This document shows positions 1 through 10,173 of a stretch of DNA of 64,000 nucleotides, one piece after another. This DNA comes from Paenibacillus tianmuensis (GTDB lineage Bacteria > Bacillota > Bacilli > Paenibacillales > NBRC-103111). The position numbers and the translations under genes are program-made. The stretch covers positions 1-64,000 of the forward strand of contig NZ_FMTT01000017.1 in the NCBI RefSeq assembly GCF_900100345.1, read 5' to 3'. The notes beneath the pieces were generated by a model. The model was not told the origin of the DNA. It did not search any database and saw nothing but the letters and a program-made list of their open reading frames with translations. The first letter of the stretch is position 1. Every line of letters begins with the position of its first letter.

Positions 1-112
1 GAGATTTCCCAGTATGTAAGACCCCTTGTAGACGACGAGGTTGATAGGTTCGGGGTGGAAGCGCGGCAACGTGTGCAGCTGACGAATACTAATCGGTCGA
101 GGGCTTATCCAA
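1..112 (+). rRNA. 23S ribosomal RNA, 3' end (partial)
   Basis: The first ~112 bases match the conserved 3' tail of bacterial 23S rRNA, including the ACGAATACTAATCGGTCGAG segment near 81-100 that closes the molecule. The gene is cut by the window start. A 5S gene follows about 95 bases later, so this is the end of a standard rRNA operon on the + strand. The exact 3' end is uncertain by a few bases. Confidence 0.93.
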
Positions 113-176
113 TACATTCGCTTTACGCTTTGTTTCGGTCCAGTTTTCAGGGTGCAAGTCGCCTTGAGAAAAGTAA

Positions 177-1967
<1,791 letters not shown>

Positions 1968-1993
1968 TCCTACGAAGGGGTCGTGCAAAAAAG

Positions 1994-2020
1994 AACGGAA
2001 GCCTGGGGCTTCCGTTTTTG
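1994..2020 (+). terminator. guaB terminator
   Basis: AACGGAAGCC pairs with GGCTTCCGTT across a 4-base loop, followed by TTTTGCTTTT; 27 bases after the guaB stop. Confidence 0.9.
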
Positions 2021-2023
2021 CTT

Positions 2024-2053
2024 TTGTAAAGCGAAAGAGGCTTGTGGTACAAT
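2024..2053 (+). promoter_or_regulatory. dacA promoter candidate
   Basis: TTGTAA (2024-2029), 18 bp, TACAAT (2048-2053), directly behind the guaB terminator and about 45 bases ahead of dacA. Confidence 0.55.
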
Positions 2054-2098
2054 TAAACGTACGTTATTTTTATAAAATTTTTTTTAGGAGTGAGTTGG

Positions 2099-3391
2099 TT
2101 GTTTTTTAAAGTAAAACGCGTTTGTTCGATCGTAGCTGCGACTCTTTTGCTGAACGCCACTCTTGTTCTGGTACAATCCGCTTCCGTACTAGCAGCGGAT
2201 GCCCCGGTAGATTTGAAGCTCAATGTCAGATCTGCGATTCTCATGGAAGCGAGTACCGGGCAAGTCTTATATGAAATGAATGCGGACGAAGCTTATCCTC
2301 CCGCCAGTATGTCGAAAATGATGACCGAATATTTGGTGATGGAAGCTATTAAAAGCGGAAAGCTTAGTTCTACGGAAATGGTGAATACAACTCCAAATGC
2401 GGCCGAAGTCATCGGCTCGGGCGGCCTGCTGGCTTTGAATGAACAAGCGACCGTAGATGATATGTTTGCTGCAATGTCGATCTATTCGGCGAATGACGCT
2501 TCGGTGGCGTTAGCGGAAAGAATTGCGGGCAGCGAAGAACTATTCGCCAAGATGATGAACGAGAAGGCAAAACAGTTCGGGCTTTCGGACAAGGCTCATT
2601 TTATAAATGCGACTGGCTTGCCAAGAGCGGATATGGGGAAATATGCACCTACTGAAGTGCAAGGCGAAACGATGCTGACAGCCAGAGATACCGCTCTTAT
2701 CGCTTATAATCTTATTAAGGACCATAAGGAAGTATTGAAATACACGGCGACCCTGTCCAGGAAGTTCCGCGAGAAGGACAAGTCACCGATGATTAACTGG
2801 AACTGGATGTTGGAAGGAAACAAGGATAATGTCAATCTTAAAAAGTATGCTTACCAGGGACTAGACGGTCTGAAGACAGGCAGTACGAAAGAAGCGCTTT
2901 ATTGCTTCACAGGTACGGCCGAGCGTAACGGAATGCGTTTAATCAGTGTCATTATGGGTGCTCCGAAGGAACCGGACCGCTTTATCGAAACGCGCAAACT
3001 ACTCGACTACGGCTTTACGAATTTCGAATTCGTGCCCGTGTTGAATGCGAAGCAGGAAATAGAAAAATTGAAAACAGTCAATATTAAAAAAGGCGTTGCC
3101 ACGCAAGTTCCGGTCGTTACGCAATCCGAACTTAGAATTATCGCGAAAAAAGGCACATCTAAAGAGCAATTCCAAATCACGGCGGAGCCGCTGGCGGATG
3201 ACAGCAAGCTTGTCGCGCCAATTGCTCAAGGGCAAGTGCTTGGAACGGCAAAAGTGACGTATGGCGGCAAAGAATATCCGGTCAATCTGGTTGCTGCGGA
3301 GGAAGTGGAGAAGGGCAGTTGGTTCCGGTTGTTGTTCCGGGCGGTTAAAGACTTCTTCGTCGATCTGTTCAGCGGTGCCAAAAAGGGATAA
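2099..3391 (+). CDS. dacA: D-alanyl-D-alanine carboxypeptidase (PBP5 type, peptidase S11)
   Basis: Removes the terminal D-Ala from peptidoglycan pentapeptides outside the membrane, limiting cross-linking. It shows the three penicillin-binding motifs: SMSK (Ser70 nucleophile), SAN (from residue 130) and KTG (from residue 259). A hydrophobic signal peptide fills about residues 8-32, and the C-terminal PBP5 beta domain ends in an amphipathic tail (WFRLLFRAVKDFFVDLF), the usual membrane anchor. I chose TTG 2099 because AGGAG (2086-2090) lies 8 bases ahead; GTG 2090 overlaps that site. Length, 430 aa, is normal. It sits between guaB and pdxS as in B. subtilis. Confidence 0.96.
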   Translation: MFFKVKRVCSIVAATLLLNATLVLVQSASVLAADAPVDLKLNVRSAILMEASTGQVLYEMNADEAYPPASMSKMMTEYLVMEAIKSGKLSSTEMVNTTPNAAEVIGSGGLLALNEQATVDDMFAAMSIYSANDASVALAERIAGSEELFAKMMNEKAKQFGLSDKAHFINATGLPRADMGKYAPTEVQGETMLTARDTALIAYNLIKDHKEVLKYTATLSRKFREKDKSPMINWNWMLEGNKDNVNLKKYAYQGLDGLKTGSTKEALYCFTGTAERNGMRLISVIMGAPKEPDRFIETRKLLDYGFTNFEFVPVLNAKQEIEKLKTVNIKKGVATQVPVVTQSELRIIAKKGTSKEQFQITAEPLADDSKLVAPIAQGQVLGTAKVTYGGKEYPVNLVAAEEVEKGSWFRLLFRAVKDFFVDLFSGAKKG

Positions 3392-3407
3392 AATCAAGGC
3401 GAACGGG

Positions 3408-3436
3408 TTGTTAAATTGAAGCGCTTGCTGTAAAAT
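3408..3436 (+). promoter_or_regulatory. pdxST promoter candidate
   Basis: TTGTTA (3408-3413), 17 bp, TAAAAT (3431-3436), about 75 bases before pdxS. No terminator is visible after dacA, so read-through is also possible. Confidence 0.5.
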
Positions 3437-3510
3437 AATTGACTAGTAGCTTGTCCTAATTTCAGTGGATGGAAGTAATATTAACGATATGTTCCCAGGA
3501 GGAATCGGAT

Positions 3511-4392
3511 ATGGAAACAGGTACATCCCGCGTTAAAAAAGGTATGGCCGAAATGCAAAAAGGCGGCGTCATTATGGACGTCATGAGTGCAGAGCAAGCG
3601 CGCATTGCTGAAGCTGCAGGCGCTTCTGCTGTTATGGCTTTGGAAAGAGTTCCTTCGGATATTCGCGCGGCAGGCGGCGTTGCCCGGATGGCTGACCCTA
3701 CCATCGTAGAAGAAGTCATGAAAGTTGTTTCCGTTCCGGTTATGGCCAAGGCGCGTATCGGACATTTTGTTGAAGCAAAGGTACTCGAATCGATGGGCGT
3801 GGACTATATCGACGAGAGCGAAGTATTGACTCCTGCCGATGAAGTGTTCCACATCAACAAAAGGGAATTTACGGTACCGTTCGTGTGCGGCGCAAGAGAC
3901 CTCGGCGAGGCGCTTCGCCGGATCGGTGAAGGTGCATCGATGATCCGTACGAAGGGCGAACCGGGAACGGGCAATATTGTTGAGGCTGTTCGTCATATGC
4001 GTATGATCACGGGCCAAATCCGCAAAATCCAAAGCTTGTCCAAAGACGAGCTGATGGCGGAAGCTAAAAACTTGGGCGCCCCTTACGAACTGCTGCTGCA
4101 AGTGCACGAAACCGGAAAATTGCCAGTCGTTAACTTTGCGGCCGGCGGTGTAGCGACTCCTGCAGATGCCGCGCTCATGATGCATTTGGGCTCCGATGGC
4201 GTGTTTGTAGGATCGGGTATTTTCAAATCGGAAAATCCGGAGAAATTCGCAAAAGCGATCGTTGAGGCTACGACCCATTATACGGATTATGAGTTGATTA
4301 CCAATATTTCGAAAAATCTGGGTGCGCCGATGAAGGGGATCGAAATTTCGAAGCTGCATGTATCCGAACGGATGCAGGAGCGCGGCTGGTAA
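3511..4392 (+). CDS. pdxS: Pyridoxal 5'-phosphate synthase subunit PdxS
   Basis: Synthase subunit of the DXP-independent vitamin B6 pathway. It condenses ribose 5-phosphate, glyceraldehyde 3-phosphate and ammonia (from PdxT) into PLP, and forms a dodecamer. The 293-residue protein is strongly conserved, with VMAKARIGH and [12 protein letters not shown] carrying the two catalytic lysines and [12 protein letters not shown] and GVFVGSGIF in the phosphate-binding region. The start at ATG 3511 follows AGGAGG (3497-3502) and matches the family N-terminus; an upstream in-frame ATG at 3469 has no ribosome-binding site. pdxT follows 40 bases later. Confidence 0.98.
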   Translation: METGTSRVKKGMAEMQKGGVIMDVMSAEQARIAEAAGASAVMALERVPSDIRAAGGVARMADPTIVEEVMKVVSVPVMAKARIGHFVEAKVLESMGVDYIDESEVLTPADEVFHINKREFTVPFVCGARDLGEALRRIGEGASMIRTKGEPGTGNIVEAVRHMRMITGQIRKIQSLSKDELMAEAKNLGAPYELLLQVHETGKLPVVNFAAGGVATPADAALMMHLGSDGVFVGSGIFKSENPEKFAKAIVEATTHYTDYELITNISKNLGAPMKGIEISKLHVSERMQERGW

Positions 4393-4432
4393 GCCGGCTG
4401 GAGCTTGTTTCTCGGGAAGAAGGTATAGAGGG

Positions 4433-5023
4433 ATGAACATAGGTGTTTTGGCGCTGCAGGGTGCCGTAGCCGAGCATATCCGCATGATCGAAAAAGCCGG
4501 CGGAACCGGCGTCGCGGTGAAGCGGACGGAGCAGCTGGCGGAGATTGACGGAATCATTATTCCGGGCGGCGAGAGCACGACGATCGGCAAGCTGATGCGA
4601 ACCTATCAATTTATAGATGCCCTACGCGAATTTTCGCGGCAGGGCAAGCCGCTTTTCGGCACATGCGCAGGACTGATTGTGCTCGCAAAACATATTGCAG
4701 GGCAGGAAGAGGCTCACCTTGGGCTGATGGATATTCAGGTTGCGCGCAATGCTTTTGGCCGGCAGCGGGAAAGCTTTGAGACGGACTTGGATATTAAAGG
4801 CATCGATCGGGATGTGCGCGCGGTATTCATCCGTGCGCCTCTGATCGAACAAGTGGGTGAAGGCGTGGAAGTGTTGGCGACGTACCGTGACCAGATCGTT
4901 GCAGCCCGTCAAGGGCATTTGCTGGCTGCATCGTTTCATCCGGAGCTGACCGATGATGAACGAATGCACGCTTATTTTTTGGACATGGTACGTGAGATGA
5001 AACAGGAGGGATCTCCTTGTTAG
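4433..5023 (+). CDS. pdxT: Pyridoxal 5'-phosphate synthase glutaminase subunit PdxT
   Basis: Class I-type glutaminase that hydrolyses glutamine and channels ammonia to PdxS. The 196-residue product has the expected triad: Cys78 in FGTCAGL, His169 and Glu171 in SFHPEL. The oxyanion motif [11 protein letters not shown] is also present. ATG 4433 gives the standard N-terminus [12 protein letters not shown]; an in-frame ATG at 4358 would overlap pdxS and is unlikely. Its last seven bases overlap the serS start, so serS translation is probably coupled to it. Confidence 0.98.
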   Translation: MNIGVLALQGAVAEHIRMIEKAGGTGVAVKRTEQLAEIDGIIIPGGESTTIGKLMRTYQFIDALREFSRQGKPLFGTCAGLIVLAKHIAGQEEAHLGLMDIQVARNAFGRQRESFETDLDIKGIDRDVRAVFIRAPLIEQVGEGVEVLATYRDQIVAARQGHLLAASFHPELTDDERMHAYFLDMVREMKQEGSPC

Positions 5024-6297
5024 ATATAAAATTGCTGCGCGCAGATTTGGACAAAGTGAAACAAGGTATGGCCAACCGAGGCAAAAACTTGGAGGAGCTG
5101 GACCGTTTTACGAGTCTGGATTTGAAGCGCAGAGAGCTTTTGCAAGAAACGGAACAATTGAAAAACCGCAGAAACGTCGTTTCGCAAGAAGTGGCGCAGC
5201 TGAAAAAGGCGAAAGAAAACGCCGATCACTTGATCGAAGAGATGAAGGTTGTCGGCGATCGGATCAAGTCGCTGGATGAGGAAATTCGAGGTCTGGAAGC
5301 CGAGCTGGATGCCATCCTGCTGGCGATTCCGAATATGCCGCAAGCTGACGTGCCGGTAGGCGGTTCGGAAGAGAATAACGTGGAGATTCGCCGGGTAGGT
5401 GAAGTACCGTCCTTTTCTTTCGAGCCGAAGCCGCACTGGGAAACAGCACAAGAGCTTGATATTTTGGATTTTGAAGCGGCGGCGAAGGTTACGGGCTCTC
5501 GGTTCGTGTTCTATAAAGGGCTTGGGGCGCGTCTGGAACGGGCTCTGATCAATTTTATGATGGACCTGCATGCGGACGAGCACGGGTATACGGAAATGCT
5601 TCCTCCATACCTTGTAAACCGTGATAGTCTTACGGGAACCGGGCAACTGCCGAAGTTCGAAGAAGATGTGTTCAAAATCGAAGGCGTGGACTATTTCATG
5701 ATTCCGACCGCCGAGGTGCCGGTGACGAATTACCATCGGGACGATATTTTGGCTCTGGAGGATCTGCCGAAATATTTCGTGGCGTTCAGCGCTTGTTTCC
5801 GCTCCGAGGCCGGTTCGGCCGGGCGTGATACTCGCGGACTCATTCGTCAGCATCAGTTCAACAAGGTAGAACTCGTGAAGATGGTTCTTCCGGAGAAGTC
5901 GAACGAGGAGCTTGAGAAGCTGGCTGGCGAGGCGGAGAAGGTGCTGCAGCTCCTGAAGCTTCCTTACCGCGTAATGGCGCTTTGTACAGGCGATTTGGGC
6001 TTCTCCTCGTCGAAGACGTACGATCTGGAGGTATGGTTGCCTAGCAGCAATGCGTACCGTGAAATCTCGTCGTGCAGCAACTTCGAGGATTTCCAGGCGC
6101 GCCGTGCGAACATCCGCTTCCGCCGCGATGCGAAAGCGAAGCCGGAATTCGTTCATACACTGAACGGATCGGGTCTGGCGCTGGGCCGGACGGTCGCTGC
6201 GATTCTCGAAAATTACCAGCAGGAAGACGGCAGCGTGCTGATTCCGGAAGTGTTACAGCCTTATATGGGGAATGTTACACGGATCAGCAAGAAATAG
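5017..6297 (+). CDS. serS: Seryl-tRNA synthetase
   Basis: Class II synthetase charging tRNA-Ser (and tRNA-Sec where present). In the 426 residues the N-terminal ~110 form the tRNA-binding antiparallel coiled coil. The catalytic core follows, with TAEVPVTN, motif 2 ([14 protein letters not shown]) and motif 3 ([19 protein letters not shown]). It starts at TTG 5017 inside the end of pdxT, with CAGGAGGG at 5003-5010. No T-box leader is seen, unlike many Firmicute serS genes; expression probably follows the pdx promoter. tRNA-Ser(UGA), a substrate, lies directly downstream. Confidence 0.98.
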   Translation: MLDIKLLRADLDKVKQGMANRGKNLEELDRFTSLDLKRRELLQETEQLKNRRNVVSQEVAQLKKAKENADHLIEEMKVVGDRIKSLDEEIRGLEAELDAILLAIPNMPQADVPVGGSEENNVEIRRVGEVPSFSFEPKPHWETAQELDILDFEAAAKVTGSRFVFYKGLGARLERALINFMMDLHADEHGYTEMLPPYLVNRDSLTGTGQLPKFEEDVFKIEGVDYFMIPTAEVPVTNYHRDDILALEDLPKYFVAFSACFRSEAGSAGRDTRGLIRQHQFNKVELVKMVLPEKSNEELEKLAGEAEKVLQLLKLPYRVMALCTGDLGFSSSKTYDLEVWLPSSNAYREISSCSNFEDFQARRANIRFRRDAKAKPEFVHTLNGSGLALGRTVAAILENYQQEDGSVLIPEVLQPYMGNVTRISKK

Positions 6298-6300
6298 AGC

Positions 6301-6330
6301 TTGAAAAAGCTTTTTGATTTATGATACAAT
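6301..6330 (+). promoter_or_regulatory. tRNA-Ser promoter
   Basis: TTGAAA (6301-6306), 18 bp, TACAAT (6325-6330), 14 bases before the mature tRNA 5' end. Confidence 0.65.
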
Positions 6331-6344
6331 GCTTGGTGTCACCC

Positions 6345-6434
<90 letters not shown>

Positions 6435-6447
6435 TACATACAAGTAT

Positions 6448-6470
6448 ACGACCCTAAGGGTCGTTTTTTT
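6448..6470 (+). terminator. tRNA-Ser terminator
   Basis: ACGACCC-TAA-GGGTCGT followed by seven T, 14 bases after the tRNA. Confidence 0.92.
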
Positions 6471-6549
6471 GATGGCTTTTTTTGCTGCTTCATCCTTGGT
6501 ATAAGAAGGTCGCGGACTTCGCATGTTAACAACCATGGAGGTGCGACTC

Positions 6550-6897
6550 ATGAGCAAAAAGGACAGCTTGCAAGTGGACAATCAGCGTTTGGCGGAAGCT
6601 TGGGCGAGAACGCTGCCGACCGTCCTGAACGCCTCGGACCGTGCGGAAGTGAAGGCGGATGAAGCGGAAGCGAACGTCATTCGGGTTCATCTCGCGACAG
6701 CCGGACGAAGCAATTACAGCTTCGATTTTAAATGTACGTATGTCGATTCCCGGGAAGTGCAGGTGGAACTGATCGACGTTGAGAGGGAAGGGACGGCTGT
6801 CGACGAGCGGACCGACGTCATTCAAACGCTTGTGGACGATTATGTAAGACATATCCACGAATGTGCCCAGCAGCTTCATGCTTTTACGCATAGCTAA
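6550..6897 (+). CDS. Hypothetical protein (115 aa), first gene of a small-gene cluster
   Basis: I do not recognise this family. It is a soluble, acidic protein with no signal peptide or membrane segment. Its central part (SNYSFDFKCTYVDSREVQVELIDVERE) looks like a beta-rich small domain, followed by a helical C-terminus (VIQTLVDDYVRHIHECAQQL). ATG 6550 is preceded by GGAGGTG (6536-6542). It runs with two short genes, the last an sspP-like spore-protein gene, with 18-base gaps and a shared terminator at 7261-7297. That makes a spore-related role possible but unproven. Confidence 0.85.
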   Translation: MSKKDSLQVDNQRLAEAWARTLPTVLNASDRAEVKADEAEANVIRVHLATAGRSNYSFDFKCTYVDSREVQVELIDVEREGTAVDERTDVIQTLVDDYVRHIHECAQQLHAFTHS

Positions 6898-6915
6898 ACG
6901 GAGGAAGGTCACGTC

Positions 6916-7095
6916 ATGACTCAAAATAAAAGCAGTGTCGATAAAAATTTGCAAAATGTCGTGAAGGATTTGGACAAAACGACGGTAACCGGCCATCAGG
7001 CTCAACAAGTACAGCAGCAAACAAACGATCACCGGCACCAGGATGCCCTGAACCACGATAAACCGCCTCATGAGCCGATGTCCGATATCGACTGA
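6916..7095 (+). CDS. Hypothetical 59-aa Gln/His/Asp-rich protein
   Basis: A short hydrophilic ORF starting at ATG 6916 with GGAGGAAGG ahead (6900-6908). The protein (MTQNKSSVDKNLQNVVKDL at the start, PPHEPMSDID at the end) is rich in Gln, Asn, His and Asp and has no hydrophobic stretch, so it is probably unstructured and cytosolic. The strong ribosome-binding site and tight spacing between two other small genes support it as real. Its composition resembles small spore proteins in general, but I see no family motif; function unknown. Confidence 0.75.
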   Translation: MTQNKSSVDKNLQNVVKDLDKTTVTGHQAQQVQQQTNDHRHQDALNHDKPPHEPMSDID

Positions 7096-7112
7096 AGGGA
7101 GAAGGTCTAACG

Positions 7113-7256
7113 ATGCCTAAAGACATTCCACAGCCGGTCAACCCTCCAAGCGGCCGGCATAACCGGGAAGAGAGCCGTCAGCCGAATGCCCCCTTATCCG
7201 GTTCGAAAAAAGTAAAAAATCAAAACCATAGCCGTCAAAATAACGGCGAAGGGTAA
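7113..7256 (+). CDS. sspP: Small acid-soluble spore protein P family (SspP-like)
   Basis: A 47-residue protein whose C-terminal half, PLSGSKKVKNQNHSRQ, closely matches the SspP signature PLSGSKKVKNRNHTRQ of B. subtilis (known family, SASP_P). The N-terminal half (PKDIPQPVNPPSGRHNREES) is more variable, as in the family. ATG 7113 follows GGGAGAAGG (7098-7106). SspP is a minor forespore-expressed protein of unclear role. It is the last gene before the terminator at 7261, suggesting that the two upstream small genes may share its expression. Confidence 0.85.
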   Translation: MPKDIPQPVNPPSGRHNREESRQPNAPLSGSKKVKNQNHSRQNNGEG

Positions 7257-7260
7257 CACA

Positions 7261-7297
7261 AACAGCCTCTTACTTATTGTAAGAGGCTGTTGTTTTT
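7261..7297. terminator. Terminator after the small spore-gene cluster
   Basis: AACAGCCTCTTAC-TTATT-GTAAGAGGCTGTT followed by GTTTTTA. It lies between convergent genes and may stop both strands. Confidence 0.92.
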
Positions 7298-7308
7298 ATA
7301 TTACGTGG

Positions 7309-7503
7309 TTATAGATTGTTTTTTTCTCTCTCCACCCTAAGAAAACATTCGTTCAATAACAAGTGAGCCATTTCTTCGTTATCCGTATATCCGTATAACA
7401 AAGACCCGCCTGCCATCGCATCACATACATCGTCTAACATGGTACAAATGGAAATGGAGTATTCATCATAAATGATGTAATAGCAGCTATTTGCCGGCAT
7501 CAT
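7309..7503 (-). CDS. Hypothetical protein (64 aa)
   Basis: Minus-strand ORF of about 64 codons. ATG at 7503 (or the next codon, 7500) is preceded by GAGGTGG on the minus strand (about 7512-7506). The protein (SCYYIIYDEYSISICTMLDD near the start, NEEMAHLLLNECFLRVERE near the end) has no signal or membrane segment and no motif I recognise. It is convergent with the sspP cluster and divergent from map, with its own upstream region. Probably a real small cytosolic protein of unknown function. Confidence 0.6.
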   Translation of the reverse strand: MMPANSCYYIIYDEYSISICTMLDDVCDAMAGGSLLYGYTDNEEMAHLLLNECFLRVEREKNNL

Positions 7504-7770
7504 GTCCACCTCGATTTTGTGATTGAAACCTTATTTTACCATAGAGCGCAACAAAAGAGAATGCATTTTTTGCGTGATATTAATCACTTTTTGCGTCATT
7601 ATGCAAAAACTATTGCATACATTTGTAATCGGAAAAGGGCTTATCTCGAGCTGAGTGGCAGGACATGGGGAATCGTCGTAAAATAGTTGGAAACCGACTG
7701 TTGTCTGCCGTGCACCGGGTTTCCTCCACGTCGCACGCAATCAATGATCGTCGGAGGGAGGAGTGGTCTG

Positions 7771-8514
7771 ATGATTCATTTGAAAACGCCGCAAGAAATT
7801 GCTTTAATGGCCAAAGCCGGAGCCGTATTAGCCGAATGCCATCAAGAAATTTCCAAGATGGTTCGTCCCGGGCTGACGACACTTGAAATCAACGATTTTG
7901 CCGAACGGTTCATAAACGAGCATGGTGCAAAACAAGTGACTAAGGGTTTCAAAGGGTATCCGTTCGCCACCTGCGCTTCCGTGAACGATGTCATTGCCCA
8001 TGGCTTTCCTAACCAAGAGCCGCTGCAGGAGGGGGATATCTTAAAGATGGATATTGTCTGCAGCTACGATGGGTGGATGGCCGACTCTTGCCGTACGTAT
8101 GCCGTCGGAAAGATATCGGAGGAAGCGGAGCGGTTGGTTCGGGTCACGAAGGAGTGCCTGGATCTGTCCATCCCTAAGGCCATTGTCGGCAATCGAATCG
8201 GGGACGTCATGCACATGGTCCAGCAGCACGCTCAGCAAGCCGGCTTTTCCATCGTTCGCGATTTGGTCGGACACGGCATCGGACGCGAGATGCATGAAGA
8301 ACCTTCTTTTGCACATGTTGGCAAGCCGGGGCGCGGATTTCTGCTGCAGGAGGGTATGGTGATCACGATCGAGCCGATGATCAACGCGGGAAAGCATGAG
8401 ATGTTTATCGACTTCGACGGCTGGACCGCGAGAACGTACGACGGCAGCCTGTCGGCGCAATTCGAGCATACGGTTGCCATTACCCGTGACGGCCCGCTCA
8501 TTTTAACCGAATGA
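7771..8514 (+). CDS. map: Methionine aminopeptidase, type I
   Basis: Removes the initiator methionine from nascent proteins; a two-metal enzyme of the pita-bread fold. The five metal ligands are visible: Asp in LKMDIV, Asp in MADSCRTY, His in GHGIGREMHEEP, Glu in ITIEPMI and Glu in QFEHTVAIT. ATG 7771 follows GGAGGGAGGAG (7753-7763) and yields 247 aa, the usual type I length; further in-frame starts upstream to 7687 lack a good site. It stands alone rather than in the ribosomal-protein operon, so it may be the second, YflG-like paralogue. The region 7510-7770 upstream shows no gene; it is AT-rich and presumably holds divergent promoters. Confidence 0.96.
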   Translation: MIHLKTPQEIALMAKAGAVLAECHQEISKMVRPGLTTLEINDFAERFINEHGAKQVTKGFKGYPFATCASVNDVIAHGFPNQEPLQEGDILKMDIVCSYDGWMADSCRTYAVGKISEEAERLVRVTKECLDLSIPKAIVGNRIGDVMHMVQQHAQQAGFSIVRDLVGHGIGREMHEEPSFAHVGKPGRGFLLQEGMVITIEPMINAGKHEMFIDFDGWTARTYDGSLSAQFEHTVAITRDGPLILTE

Positions 8515-8518
8515 AGTA

Positions 8519-8561
8519 CAAGAGCCTGCGGTACGAAACGAACTCGTACTGCGGGCTCTTG
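8519..8561 (-). terminator. Long inverted repeat between convergent genes
   Basis: CAAGAGCCTGCGGTACGA pairs almost perfectly with TCGTACTGCGGGCTCTTG. There is no long T tract on either strand, but it sits just after the stop codons of map (+) and the 51-aa gene (-), so it is probably a shared terminator. Confidence 0.55.
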
Positions 8562-8568
8562 GCTGTGG

Positions 8569-8724
8569 TCAAACTTGCTCGTTTGGTTGGTTTTTTGACG
8601 TTTCAGAGACATCCGCCGCCCCTTTGGAAGAGCTCCGTTCTCCGGTGGCGTCTGTCTTGACATCGTTAATCGCTTCGTTGTTGAAAATGTAAATCTCTTC
8701 GTCCGAATCGTTCCTGTTGGCCAT
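8569..8724 (-). CDS. Hypothetical protein (51 aa)
   Basis: ATG at 8724 on the minus strand with GAGGTGA close upstream (RBS near 8735-8729) and a clean 51-codon frame ending TGA at 8569. The protein starts MANRNDSDEEIYIFNNEAIN and ends in a Ser/Thr/Asn-rich tail. It is hydrophilic, acidic and without recognised motifs. The ribosome-binding site and the shared terminator structure downstream are the main support. Confidence 0.6.
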   Translation of the reverse strand: MANRNDSDEEIYIFNNEAINDVKTDATGERSSSKGAADVSETSKNQPNEQV

Positions 8725-8786
8725 CGGCGTCACCTCTACACTAGTGTGGTATGGGGAACGTTTTTTTATGCATATATGCGGGCCGG

Positions 8787-8817
8787 AAAAGCAAAAAGAG
8801 GCCCCCTTTAGGGCCTC
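8787..8817 (-). terminator. tRNA-Arg terminator
   Basis: On the minus strand GAGGCCC-TAAA-GGGGGCCTC is followed by TTTTTGCTTTT, 30 bases after the tRNA 3' end. Confidence 0.9.
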
Positions 8818-8846
8818 AGCGGTAGCGGATTACATAAGTGTGTAAA

Positions 8847-8919
<73 letters not shown>

Positions 8920-8937
8920 TTGATTCAAGCAATACTC

Positions 8938-8966
8938 ATTATACCACACCGCGCAAAGGGAATAAA
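8938..8966 (-). promoter_or_regulatory. tRNA-Arg promoter candidate
   Basis: Minus strand: TTTATT (8966-8961), 17 bp, consensus TATAAT (8943-8938), 18 bases before the tRNA 5' end. Confidence 0.6.
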
Positions 8967-9109
8967 GTCGGTCTCGGCTTTTGTTTTCCATTGTTCCCGG
9001 TCAAGATGACCATTACAATAAAAAGATATTTTTTTAAAATTTTTAAAAAATCATGCAGGGTTTGGTTTGTCTGAGTTCGTCTATTCGCAGAGAAGGGAGG
9101 GGGAGAACG

Positions 9110-9664
9110 ATTACAGAAGAAGCATGGATTGCGCGCATCATATCGGGCGACGCGGATGCGTTCCGCGAACTGGTGGACAAATACGGACACTATTTGTTCC
9201 ATGCGGTCTACGGGGTGCTGCGTTCGACGAAAGATGCAGAGGACGTCACGCAGGAAGCGCTGCTGAAAATATATGCGTCTCTCCCCCAGTACCGGTACCA
9301 AGGTCTTAAAACTTGGCTCACGCGAATCGCCGTCAACAAAGCCATCGATTTCAAACGGTCACAGGACCGCAAGAAAGAAGACTTAACGGATGACTGGGAG
9401 GGACGTACGCCTCCCGAACCGCTCCAGACAGACAGTCCCGTAGAGACGCAGGTCATCCGACGCGAAAGAAGCACGTACGTTCGTGAACGTTTGGATTGTC
9501 TGCCGGAAAATTACCGGGATGTCGTGGTCGCCTTTTATATTGAGGAGAAAAGCTATCAACAGATTGCCGAAGAGCAGCGGGTCGCGATCAAAACGGTGGA
9601 ATCGAAGCTGTACCGGGCAAAGCAATATATGCGGAAAGTATGGAAGGAGGAGGAGTGGGAATGA
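9110..9664 (+). CDS. ECF-type RNA polymerase sigma factor (probable ATT start)
   Basis: Extracytoplasmic-function sigma factor that directs RNA polymerase to stress or envelope promoters. Region 2 is seen in DAFRELVDKYGHYLFHAVYG and EDVTQEALLKIYASL, and region 4 in LPENYRDVVVAFYIEE and YQQIAEEQRVAIKTVESKLY. The frame is open from ATG 9053, but no ribosome-binding site precedes it. A strong AGGGAGGGGG (9094-9103) is placed correctly only for ATT at 9110, giving 184 aa beginning (M)TEEAWIARIISGD, the normal family N-terminus. Its TGA overlaps the ATG of the anti-sigma gene (ATGA), so the two are translationally coupled. The target regulon is unknown. Confidence 0.93.
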   Translation: MTEEAWIARIISGDADAFRELVDKYGHYLFHAVYGVLRSTKDAEDVTQEALLKIYASLPQYRYQGLKTWLTRIAVNKAIDFKRSQDRKKEDLTDDWEGRTPPEPLQTDSPVETQVIRRERSTYVRERLDCLPENYRDVVVAFYIEEKSYQQIAEEQRVAIKTVESKLYRAKQYMRKVWKEEEWE

Positions 9665-10173
9665 ATCAACACAGGCCGCTGAACATCTGGATGCAGTATG
9701 TGAATGATGAGTTGCCGCCGGAGGAGAGGGAGCGCTGCGAGGCGCATCTGGACGGCTGTGACGCCTGCTTGGAGTTGTACATGGAGTGTATCGGGCAAAT
9801 GGCAGACGGGCTTCCGGTATTACCAGATACGGACGCTTTTGCCGCTGCGGTCATGCAGCGTTGGACGGAAGAGCAGCCGCCTGCTCCCGGGGCCGATGAT
9901 AATCCGGCGAACCAACCGGCAGAGCGTAAACGGCGTATTCCCTGGACGCAGAGTCCCTTCTTCCATTATGCTGTTGCTGCGGCCATCACGCTGCTCTTAA
10001 TGAGCACCGGGGTGTTCCACTCGCTCACGGGCAATCTGGAACCCGGCCGCATGTCCTATTCCGCATCCGATCAAGCGGAAGCCTACGTTCCGTTCTCCGA
10101 AATGTTGCTGGAAAAAACGATCGGCTTGCTTGATTCCATCCAACCGAAACATGAAAGAGGAGGTATCCGATGA
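9661..10173 (+). CDS. Membrane anti-sigma factor with zinc-finger (ZAS-like) motif
   Basis: 170-residue single-pass protein. The N-terminal domain has CEAHLDGCDACLELY, i.e. His-x3-Cys-x2-Cys, the metal-binding signature of zinc anti-sigma factors that hold an ECF sigma factor at the membrane. One transmembrane helix follows (about residues 105-125, AVAAAITLLLMSTGVF), then a short external tail of about 45 residues. The start overlaps the sigma stop by ATGA, and its own stop overlaps the next gene in the same way. Role inferred from motif and position; no site-1 protease target can be seen directly. Confidence 0.88.
   Translation: MNQHRPLNIWMQYVNDELPPEERERCEAHLDGCDACLELYMECIGQMADGLPVLPDTDAFAAAVMQRWTEEQPPAPGADDNPANQPAERKRRIPWTQSPFFHYAVAAAITLLLMSTGVFHSLTGNLEPGRMSYSASDQAEAYVPFSEMLLEKTIGLLDSIQPKHERGGIR

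Noticed and set aside
5004-5030. T-box leader for serS
   Set aside because: serS starts inside the end of pdxT, leaving no space for a T-box; no specifier or antiterminator motif is seen.
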